Of a stretch of 8,778 bases of DNA, positions 1-5,430 are shown one piece after another. The position numbers were made by a program, and so were the translations under genes. Origin of the DNA: Fibrobacteria bacterium GUT77 (lineage in GTDB: Bacteria > Fibrobacterota > Chitinivibrionia > Chitinivibrionales > Chitinispirillaceae); assembly GCA_001462255.1 (NCBI GenBank), contig LIUJ01000125.1, positions 1-8,778 of the forward strand. Direction: 5' to 3'. Within the stretch, counting starts at the first letter, position 1. Every line of letters begins with the position of its first letter. The notes beneath the pieces were generated by a model. It was given only the letters and a program-made list of their open reading frames with translations. It was not told the origin of the DNA and searched no databases.

Positions 1-30
1 TGTTACAGAGCCCTCCCCTTAAAACAGTAT

Positions 31-59
31 TTGACTTTATATTTTGATTTTAATATTTT
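31..59 (+). promoter_or_regulatory. candidate sigma-70-type promoter of the response regulator gene
   Basis: TTGACT (31-36) is followed after exactly 17 bases by TATTTT (54-59). This matches the -35 consensus at 5 of 6 positions and the -10 consensus at 4 of 6. It lies 26 bases before the start codon at 86, in a short AT-rich leader, and AAGGA at 72-76 can serve as ribosome-binding site. The leader is built from repeated TTTGA units, so a match could arise by chance. It was judged by eye only. Confidence 0.4.
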
Positions 60-85
60 GACTTTGACTTTAAGGATGAAAATCT

Positions 86-1477
86 ATGGAAAAAAGAAAC
101 ATCTTAGTAGTCGACGACAAGGACTTTATGAGGGAGTCCATATCTGAGGTGCTGCACCGCAAAGGTTACGACGTTAAAACGGCGTCTAACGGCAATGAAG
201 CCGTGGATATGTTTATGCGCGAGCTCTTCGATCTCGTTTTATCCGATTACAAGATGCCGCAGATGACCGGCGTTGAGCTTTTACAAAACGTCAAAGCGGT
301 CAACCCCGACGTGCCGTTTTTGATATTCACCGGTTTCGGCGACATCAAGACGGCCGTGGAGGCTATGGAGAAGGGCGCGTTTACCTTTCTTGAGAAGGAC
401 GACACGCTCCTGCAAAAGATCGAGCTTATGGTCGACAGGGCGCTCCAGCACCGTACGCTCATTACCGAGAATAAGGCTCTCAATACCCAAAACGAGGCGC
501 TCAAAAACGAGTTGCGCGACAGGTGGAACTACGTGGGTTGCGCCCCCAAGCTGATGGAGATCCGCCAGTTCACGCAGAGCGTGGCCGGTAGCCGCTCCAC
601 GGTACTCATCACCGGTGAGTCGGGGACGGGTAAGGAGCTTATAGCGCGTTGGATTCACTACCACAGTCCGAGGCAGATAGGCCCGTTTGTGAAGATAAAT
701 TGCGCGGCGTTGCCGGAGAGCCTCATAGAGTCGGAATTGTTCGGCCACGAGAAGGGCGCGTTCACCGGGGCCATACGCGACAAAGTGGGAAAATTTGAGG
801 CGGCCAACGGGGGAACGCTCCTATTAGACGAGATAAGCGAAATGCCCATGAGCGCGCAGGCCAAACTGCTTAGGGCCATCCAAGAAAAAGAGATACAAAA
901 GGTGGGCGGCGACGATCCGCTGAAGGTCGACGTTAGGATATTAGCCACGTCGAACCGCGACTTGTTGGCGGAGATGGACAAAGGGAATTTTCGCGAAGAC
1001 CTGTACTATCGCCTAAACATCTTTCACGTTGAACTCCCGCCGCTACGCGAGAGAAAAGAGGACATAATCGCGCTGGCGGAGCACTTTATAGGCAAATTCA
1101 ACGACGAAAACGATTTCAACGTAACGGGTTTGGAAGAGGGTTGCGAGAAGTTGCTGTGCGCGTATAATTGGCCCGGCAATATCCGGGAGTTGGAGAATAA
1201 GGTGGAGCGCGCCGTGGTACTTACGCGCGTAGGTCAGATAAAGCCTACGGCGTTTGACCTTACGCAGGGCAACGCGCGCGCAAAGCAGTCGTCCGGCGGC
1301 GGGCTTGAGGCGGGTATGACTATAGCGGAGGCGGAAAAGGAATTGATAATAAAGACTCTTACGCACTGCAACCAAAACAAAACCAAGGCGGCGGAGATGC
1401 TCGAAATATCGGTACGCACGCTGAGAAACAAATTAAACGAGTACGCGCTTGGGGCGGACGACGGGGAGGAAGGTTGA
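86..1477 (+). CDS. sigma-54-dependent response regulator (NtrC/AtoC family)
   Basis: This is a cytoplasmic two-component transcription activator of 463 aa, the usual length for the family, with three domains. The receiver domain (about 5-120) has the acidic pair D10/D11, phospho-acceptor D54 in LVLSDYKMP, T82 and K104. A helical, probably coiled-coil linker (about 120-147) leads to the AAA+ sigma-54 activation domain (about 150-385). That domain carries Walker A GESGTGKE (177-184), the sigma-54-contacting GAFTGA loop (224-229), Walker B GGTLLLDEI (242-250), the arginine-finger region FREDLYYRL (302-310) and sensor II WPGNIRELEN (362-371). A Fis-type helix-turn-helix (about 412-455) binds DNA. 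All key residues are intact, so it should respond to phosphorylation and open sigma-54 promoters. AAGGA lies 9 bases before the ATG. No sensor kinase and no clear -24/-12 promoter is visible in the window, so its targets and signal are unknown. Confidence 0.95.
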   Translation: MEKRNILVVDDKDFMRESISEVLHRKGYDVKTASNGNEAVDMFMRELFDLVLSDYKMPQMTGVELLQNVKAVNPDVPFLIFTGFGDIKTAVEAMEKGAFTFLEKDDTLLQKIELMVDRALQHRTLITENKALNTQNEALKNELRDRWNYVGCAPKLMEIRQFTQSVAGSRSTVLITGESGTGKELIARWIHYHSPRQIGPFVKINCAALPESLIESELFGHEKGAFTGAIRDKVGKFEAANGGTLLLDEISEMPMSAQAKLLRAIQEKEIQKVGGDDPLKVDVRILATSNRDLLAEMDKGNFREDLYYRLNIFHVELPPLRERKEDIIALAEHFIGKFNDENDFNVTGLEEGCEKLLCAYNWPGNIRELENKVERAVVLTRVGQIKPTAFDLTQGNARAKQSSGGGLEAGMTIAEAEKELIIKTLTHCNQNKTKAAEMLEISVRTLRNKLNEYALGADDGEEG

Positions 1478-1563
1478 GTATTTTGAGTAGATAGCGTAAA
1501 GGATTTGATAGGAATTTACTGAACTCTTCGCGGTAGAGGCGGGGTTGGCTTGTCCCTTTTTTA

Positions 1564-1592
1564 TTGACATTGTCTTTTCCGGATATTATTTT
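1564..1592 (+). promoter_or_regulatory. candidate promoter of the hepT-mntA operon
   Basis: A perfect TTGACA (1564-1569) is followed by a 17-base spacer and TATTTT (1587-1592); an alternative TATTAT starts at 1584. The site lies in the 180-base gap between the response regulator and the HEPN gene. Transcription from it would start near 1600, which places the inverted repeat at 1616-1639 in the 5' leader. A CCCTTTTTT tract just before it (about 1553-1561) could mark the end of the upstream transcript, but I see only a weak stem in front of that tract. Confidence 0.5.
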
Positions 1593-1615
1593 ATGGGTAT
1601 GGGAGGTTAATAAAC

Positions 1616-1639
1616 GGTATTTGCGGTATCGCAAAAACC
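1616..1639 (+). promoter_or_regulatory. inverted repeat in the leader of the toxin-antitoxin operon
   Basis: GGTATTTGCG (1616-1625) and CGCAAAAACC (1630-1639) form an inverted repeat with one mismatch around the 4-base loop GTAT. It ends 18 bases before the HEPN start codon and 4 bases before the AAAGG ribosome-binding site (1644-1648). Toxin-antitoxin operons are often autoregulated by a complex binding a palindrome near the promoter, so an operator role is plausible. An RNA hairpin that modulates translation is the alternative. The structure is visible in the sequence; the role is inferred. Confidence 0.45.
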
Positions 1640-1657
1640 AAAGAAAGGTCGCTCTTA

Positions 1658-2089
1658 ATGTCCGAGGAAGACTCAGACGTTCGGTGGAAGCAACGCTTCG
1701 CCAACTACAAAAAGGCGCACGGTCAGTTCAAGAACGCCGCCGCGTTTTTTGACGTGAAATCGAATATCGGCATGGAGGGCAACATCGCTATGGAGGCGCT
1801 GATAAAGTGTTTTGAACTTACATACGAGCTTGCGTGGCAAACGATGAAAGACTACGTTTCCTACATGGGGCACGTTCAAGCGCCCAATGGCTCACGCGAC
1901 TCAATACGCGTCGCCTTGCGGTTTGACCTAATCGAAAACGGGCAGTTGTGGATGGATATGATAAGCGACAGAAACCGTGCCGTCCACACCTACGACGAAA
2001 ACAACGCCGCTACCTTATCGCGTAGAATCGCCGACTTATATCGCGGTGAATTCGTCGCGTTTGAGAAAAAAATGGACTCCTTGCTATGA
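1658..2089 (+). CDS. hepT: HEPN-domain toxin, HepT/HI0074 type (NTase substrate-binding family)
   Basis: This all-alpha cytoplasmic protein of 143 aa matches the 'nucleotidyltransferase substrate-binding' family in size and pattern, including FELTYELAWQTMKDYVSYMG (52-71). The HEPN ribonuclease signature RX4HXY is intact as R105-N-R-A-V-H110-T-Y112. In characterised HepT-MntA systems the Arg and His carry out RNA cleavage, and the Tyr of this motif is AMP-modified by the partner to switch the toxin off. By analogy, Y112 is the expected modification site. The start at 1658 is supported by AAAGG 9 bases upstream. The stop overlaps the start of the nucleotidyltransferase by 4 nt (ATGA), so the two proteins should be made in a coupled ratio. 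The order is toxin first, antitoxin second. The target RNA cannot be inferred. Confidence 0.88.
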   Translation: MSEEDSDVRWKQRFANYKKAHGQFKNAAAFFDVKSNIGMEGNIAMEALIKCFELTYELAWQTMKDYVSYMGHVQAPNGSRDSIRVALRFDLIENGQLWMDMISDRNRAVHTYDENNAATLSRRIADLYRGEFVAFEKKMDSLL

Positions 2090-2403
2090 ACTTCGACCAC
2101 GGAATTTCGCCTCGATCTCTAAATACGCTGTACGGTATTTTCAGCAAGTACGGCGCCCTGAATAGGGTTATCCTCTACGGTAGCCGCGCCATGGGAACCT
2201 ATAAAAACGGCTCCGACATAGACATCACGCTCGACACGGACGATGGGTTTACCGATTTGGATCTGCTACATGTTTGCGGGGATTTGGATGAATCCGACCT
2301 GCCCTATTTCGTGGATTGCTCAATACTGTCCGAAATCGGCAATAAAGAGTTACGAGAGCACGTTGCGCGGGTGGGGAAGGTGCTGTACGAGCGCCGGAAG
2401 TAG
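2086..2403 (+). CDS. mntA: MNT-domain nucleotidyltransferase antitoxin (MntA/HI0073 type)
   Basis: This is a minimal nucleotidyltransferase of 105 aa with the polymerase-beta fold signature GSX10DXD: G32-S33, then D44-I-D46 in NGSDIDITLD. D77 in YFVDCS is the likely third metal ligand. Because the catalytic residues are present, it is expected to be an active AMP transferase rather than a purely structural partner. In studied pairs the MNT protein transfers AMP from ATP to a tyrosine of the HEPN toxin and so neutralises it. Its ATG overlaps the HEPN stop (ATGA) and has no separate strong ribosome-binding site, so translation probably depends on re-initiation. The nearby ahcY gene starts 167 bases later and is unlikely to be functionally related. 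The family is clear; the mechanism is by analogy. Confidence 0.88.
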   Translation: MNFDHGISPRSLNTLYGIFSKYGALNRVILYGSRAMGTYKNGSDIDITLDTDDGFTDLDLLHVCGDLDESDLPYFVDCSILSEIGNKELREHVARVGKVLYERRK

Positions 2404-2569
2404 TTGTGGATAAAAACCCTTTTTAACAAAGATTAGCTCTCGACGCTCGCCAAATACTATATTCCTACCATTGACGATCCAAAAAAGCCGGCGGTTTGGG
2501 GCGGGTGTCCGCGCCGAAGCGTCATGGTCAAAAAATCACAAAAGTACGGTAAACATAAGGAGGAGTGCC
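2404..2569 (+). promoter_or_regulatory. non-coding leader upstream of ahcY with GC-rich fold
   Basis: These 166 bases hold no gene. An AT-rich part (2404-2463) includes TATATT (2458-2463) as a possible -10, but no good -35 stands before it. A GC-rich part (about 2487-2520) can fold: GCGG/CCGC closes a GTGT loop at 2501-2512, or alternatively CGGCG (2489-2493) pairs with CGCCG (2512-2516). The leader position before an S-adenosylhomocysteine hydrolase gene invites comparison with the SAH riboswitch, but I do not see its conserved sequence blocks. The reading frame of ahcY is open back to a TTG at 2471, but this part reads as leader rather than protein. Confidence 0.35.
2557..2565 (+). promoter_or_regulatory. 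strong ribosome-binding site that fixes the ahcY start
   Basis: AAGGAGGAG lies 4 bases before the ATG at 2570. It is the strongest Shine-Dalgarno match of the window together with AAGGAGG at 5419. It shows that translation begins at 2570 and not at the in-frame TTG 33 codons upstream. Confidence 0.8.
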
Positions 2570-3994
2570 ATGAAAGTCGATATTTGGGACGATTCACCCC
2601 ACATTGTTAAGGATATGGGCCTAACCGACTGGGGGCGCAAGGAGATAGAGATATCCGAGTTTGAGATGCCGGGGCTTATGGCCATTCGCGAGAAGTACGC
2701 TAAGGACAAGCCGCTCGCCGGGGTGCGTGTCTCCGGGTCGTTGCACATGACGATCCAGACCGCCATACTTATTGAGACGCTCAAGGCGCTGGGCGCTAAC
2801 GTGCGGTGGGCGTCTTGCAACATCTTCTCAACGCAGGATCACGCCGCCGCCGCCATCGTCTCCGGCGGGGTGCCGGTCTTCGCCTGGAAGGGCGAGACGC
2901 TGGAGGAGTATTGGGCTTGTACCTTCAAGGCGCTGACATTTCCTGGGGGGCTTGGGCCGCAGCTCATAGTAGACGACGGGGGAGACGCCACGTTGCTCAT
3001 CCACAAGGGGTACCAGCTGGAAAACGGGTCAAAGTGGGTGGACAGTCCATCCGAAAGCCACGAGGAGTCGGTCATAAAGGAGCTACTCAAGCAGGTTCAC
3101 GCCAAGGATCCTAAGCATTGGCATAATGTAGTTAAAGATTGGAAGGGCGTTTCGGAGGAGACGACTACGGGTGTACACCGTCTCTACCAGATGCGCGACA
3201 GCGGTGAGTTATTGGTGCCGGCGGTGAACGTAAACGATTCGGTGACTAAGTCGAAGTTCGACAATCTCTACGGGTGTCGGGAGAGTTTGGCCGACGGGAT
3301 AAAGCGGGCTACGGACGTCATGATCGCCGGCAAGGTGGTCGTGGTCTGCGGCCACGGCGACGTGGGCAAGGGTTGCGCCCAGTCTATGCGTGGTTTCGGG
3401 GCGCGTGTTATCGTTACGGAGGTCGACCCCATTTGCGCCCTACAGGCGGCCATGGCGGGGTACGAGGTGGCGACCGTCGAGGATACGCTGGGTATCGGCG
3501 ACATCTACGTGACCACCACCGGCAACGTCGACATCATAACGGACGAGCACATGGCCAAGATGAAGGATCAGGCGATAGTCTGCAACATCGGTCACTTCGA
3601 CAACGAGATACAGGTGGATAAGTTGAACAAGTGGCCCGGCATAAAGAAGGTCAACATCAAGCCGCAGGTGGACAAGTACGTTTACCCGGACGGTCACGCT
3701 ATATTCCTGTTGGCGGAGGGGCGGTTGGTGAATTTGGGTTGCGCCACGGGGCACCCCTCGTTTGTTATGTCGAACTCTTTCTCGAACCAAACGTTGGCGC
3801 AGTTGGACTTGTGGAGGAATAAGGACACGTACAAGCCGGGCGTTTACATACTGCCGAAGCATTTGGACGAGGAGGTCGCGAGGTTGCACTTGGGTAAGAT
3901 AGGGGTGAAGTTGACGACGCTTACGCAGAGGCAGGCGGATTATATAGGAGTGAAAATAGAGGGGCCGTATAAGGCGGATCATTACAGGTATTGA
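2570..3994 (+). CDS. ahcY: S-adenosylhomocysteine hydrolase (adenosylhomocysteinase)
   Basis: This NAD-dependent cytoplasmic enzyme splits S-adenosylhomocysteine into adenosine and homocysteine, which relieves product inhibition of methyltransferases. The protein has 474 aa from the ATG at 2570. Residues equivalent to the known catalytic and binding set are present: H59 (GSLHMT), E197-T198 (EETTTGVH), K227 and D231-N232 (TKSKFDN), NAD-binding GHGDVGKG (261-268), H342 (CNIGHFD), H395 (TGHPS), and the C-terminal KADHYRY with K468 and Y472. The last seven residues belong to the tail that contacts NAD of the neighbouring subunit. It is the long form: an insert of about 40 residues (about 152-191) lies before EETTTGVH and is absent from the 432-aa human enzyme. 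The start is set by AAGGAGGAG. The next gene begins 1 nt after the stop, so the two are probably co-transcribed and coupled. Confidence 0.98.
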   Translation: MKVDIWDDSPHIVKDMGLTDWGRKEIEISEFEMPGLMAIREKYAKDKPLAGVRVSGSLHMTIQTAILIETLKALGANVRWASCNIFSTQDHAAAAIVSGGVPVFAWKGETLEEYWACTFKALTFPGGLGPQLIVDDGGDATLLIHKGYQLENGSKWVDSPSESHEESVIKELLKQVHAKDPKHWHNVVKDWKGVSEETTTGVHRLYQMRDSGELLVPAVNVNDSVTKSKFDNLYGCRESLADGIKRATDVMIAGKVVVVCGHGDVGKGCAQSMRGFGARVIVTEVDPICALQAAMAGYEVATVEDTLGIGDIYVTTTGNVDIITDEHMAKMKDQAIVCNIGHFDNEIQVDKLNKWPGIKKVNIKPQVDKYVYPDGHAIFLLAEGRLVNLGCATGHPSFVMSNSFSNQTLAQLDLWRNKDTYKPGVYILPKHLDEEVARLHLGKIGVKLTTLTQRQADYIGVKIEGPYKADHYRY

Positions 3995-3995
3995 T

Positions 3996-5354
3996 ATGAA
4001 AGCGACCGCTATAGCGATTCGTCCCCCGACGGCCGCCGGCGAAAGTCCGGCCGTTACGCCTGAGTTGTTGGCCAGCGTGCTGGCGCGTTACTCGCGTTCC
4101 AACAAGGGGATTAGCGCAATACTTGCTTCCGTCGACCCGTCCGACCCCGACGCGTCGGTTGACGCGATATTTCGCTTTGTCGATTACGGCCACGCGAGCA
4201 TTGCCGGCATGACGGGCGGGATTGCCGTGGCTATCGACGGGTTGTCTATGTTTTTGGCGTACAAGATATTTGAAATAGCGCAGCTTTGCGACGGGCAGGA
4301 GTCGAGCACGCGGTACATCAAAATGGACAAGTCGGGCGTTCCGGCGCCGGAAGAGGTGGGCATTCCGTCAAATTGCGTTAAACGGTGGGAGTCGTTTACC
4401 GTGCGAGCTTTTGAGGTATATCGCGAGGTTTACGATATGCTTGACGATAAGGTTAGGCGTAATCCTGAGATTATCGCGTTGCCTAAGGGTATTGACGAGA
4501 AGGTGGTTGACAGGATAAGAAAAAATTATGCGCTTGACAGAGCGAGATATTTGATTCCTTTTGCGTCTAAGACAAACGCGGCCTACGTGATGACTGCGCG
4601 AGTGTGGGCCGACACGTTGCGCAGGTTGGACTCATTGCCGTTGCAGGAGGCCGGTCTTTGCGCCGCGTTGGTTCGTTCGGAGCTCGATAAGTTTGTTCCG
4701 AGGATGACGCGTCACAGTTTTAGGTCGCCGGCGGGCGAGAGTCAGGCGAGGCAGTTGTTGGCGTATAGTGTCAATGAGATAAAAAAAAACGGCGTTTGTA
4801 TTGATAATATCATTGATGAGGTATACTTGGAGGTCGCCAATGACCGTCCCGCTTTTTTGCCGGATCTGCAAATGATGCCCGATGCTTTTGCGGGGAAGGA
4901 GAATCGTTACAGCGAAGCCGGGACGTCGGTGCGCCGCGCTACGGTTCGCGCCGCGTGGAACAATATGGCGATTGCCGAATTGCGGGATTTGAACAGGCAT
5001 AGGAGCGGATACCGTTTTTCGCCGCTATGCCCTAAGGGATTTTACATACCGGCGGATGTCAAACATCCCATGATAGGCGAACTGTTGAACGAGTACAAAT
5101 CGACGGTTGAGTCCTTAGCGTCGCAAGAAAACGGTTCTGAGACCTACGTTTACGCGTTGCTCTTGGGAACGCAGGTGGCTTTTGAGCACTCTACGCATTT
5201 GGACAAGTTCATCTACGAGATAGAATTAAGGACGGGGTTGGGGGCGCATTTCAGGTACGCGGAGCATTTGTCGAAGGCGTCGGCGATATTGGAGGAGAAG
5301 ATGCCTGGAATATCGCGATTTGTGCAGGAGGGTAACGCGGAGCCGGAGTTTTGA
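3996..5354 (+). CDS. thyX: double-length ThyX-like protein (FAD-dependent thymidylate synthase family, tandem halves)
   Basis: ThyX makes dTMP from dUMP using methylene-tetrahydrofolate, FAD and NADPH. A typical ThyX has 220-260 aa; this protein has 452 and appears to contain two ThyX-like units. Unit 1 (about 30-240) has YGHASIAG (64-71), matching the family's H-A-S element, and QESSTRY (101-107), matching the E-x-S-x-R-Y end of the signature RHRxxSxxExSxRY. Its RHR position reads I-A-Q (94-96). It also has ARYLIP (183-188), as in the family's C-terminal part. Unit 2 (about 250-452) has NRHRSGYRFS (333-342), which keeps RHR but not ExSxRY, and ELRTGLGAH (410-418), which resembles the family's LRxxxxAQ element. 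The halves therefore look complementary, and one composite active site per pair is a reasonable inference. Long ThyX-like proteins occur in some lineages; from memory, the chlamydial enzyme is about 530 aa. A weak CAGG precedes the ATG. The family is likely; catalytic activity is unproven. Confidence 0.78.
   Translation: MKATAIAIRPPTAAGESPAVTPELLASVLARYSRSNKGISAILASVDPSDPDASVDAIFRFVDYGHASIAGMTGGIAVAIDGLSMFLAYKIFEIAQLCDGQESSTRYIKMDKSGVPAPEEVGIPSNCVKRWESFTVRAFEVYREVYDMLDDKVRRNPEIIALPKGIDEKVVDRIRKNYALDRARYLIPFASKTNAAYVMTARVWADTLRRLDSLPLQEAGLCAALVRSELDKFVPRMTRHSFRSPAGESQARQLLAYSVNEIKKNGVCIDNIIDEVYLEVANDRPAFLPDLQMMPDAFAGKENRYSEAGTSVRRATVRAAWNNMAIAELRDLNRHRSGYRFSPLCPKGFYIPADVKHPMIGELLNEYKSTVESLASQENGSETYVYALLLGTQVAFEHSTHLDKFIYEIELRTGLGAHFRYAEHLSKASAILEEKMPGISRFVQEGNAEPEF
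4781..4789 (+). other. A9 run forming an in-frame A AAA AAC slippery site
   Basis: Nine consecutive A are read as ATA AAA AAA AAC, codons 262-265 of the ThyX-like gene. The end of the run gives the heptamer A AAA AAC in the phase needed for -1 ribosomal slippage. After a -1 slip four codons follow (Arg-Arg-Leu-Tyr) and then TGA, giving about 269 residues, essentially the first ThyX unit. No convincing downstream pseudoknot and no closely placed upstream Shine-Dalgarno stimulator is visible, so programmed use is only a possibility. Confidence 0.35.
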
Positions 5355-5359
5355 GCTAA

Positions 5360-5387
5360 TTGAGAACAATGTTGTGAAATCTATAAC
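5360..5387 (+). promoter_or_regulatory. candidate promoter of the lipoprotein gene
   Basis: TTGAGA (5360-5365) and TATAAC (5382-5387) are separated by 16 bases, each matching consensus at 5 of 6 positions. They lie in the 76-base AT-rich gap after the ThyX-like gene, 43 bases before the GTG start of the lipoprotein. No convincing terminator stem for the ahcY operon is visible in this gap, so read-through may also occur. Confidence 0.45.
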
Positions 5388-5418
5388 AGAGGTATTAATA
5401 ATTTTCACTAATTGACCT

Positions 5419-5425
5419 AAGGAGG
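5419..5425 (+). promoter_or_regulatory. ribosome-binding site fixing a GTG start
   Basis: AAGGAGG is followed after 5 bases by GTG at 5431. The two ATG triplets in between (5426 and 5429) are in other frames, so the lipoprotein must start with GTG. That start gives a short basic N-terminus followed by a hydrophobic segment and a cysteine, as expected for an exported lipoprotein. Confidence 0.75.
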
Positions 5426-5430
5426 ATGAT

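Noticed and set aside
281..748. 155-codon open frame on the - strand inside the response regulator
   Set aside because: The sense frame encodes all receiver and AAA+ motifs. The antisense product shows no recognisable motif.
1535..1564. intrinsic terminator after the response regulator (CCCTTTTTT)
   Set aside because: The T-tract is real, but only a 3-bp GGG/CCC stem precedes it, so it is too weak to call.
1545..1565. TGGC followed by a T-rich stretch resembling a sigma-54 -24/-12 promoter
   Set aside because: The required GC at -12 (GG-N10-GC) is absent; the matching position falls in a T run. No convincing sigma-54 promoter was found elsewhere in the gaps.
2487..2530. SAH riboswitch before ahcY
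   Set aside because: The segment is GC-rich and foldable but lacks the conserved GAGGAGCG/GCUCGG-type blocks of that riboswitch as I remember them.
2471..2569. 33-codon N-terminal extension of ahcY from an in-frame TTG
   Set aside because: The strong AAGGAGGAG before the ATG at 2570 and the family's usual N-terminus favour the shorter protein.
3440..3982. 180-codon open frame on the - strand opposite ahcY
   Set aside because: It lies wholly inside a strongly conserved gene, has a basic low-complexity sequence, and has no ribosome-binding site. It is an antisense shadow of codon bias.
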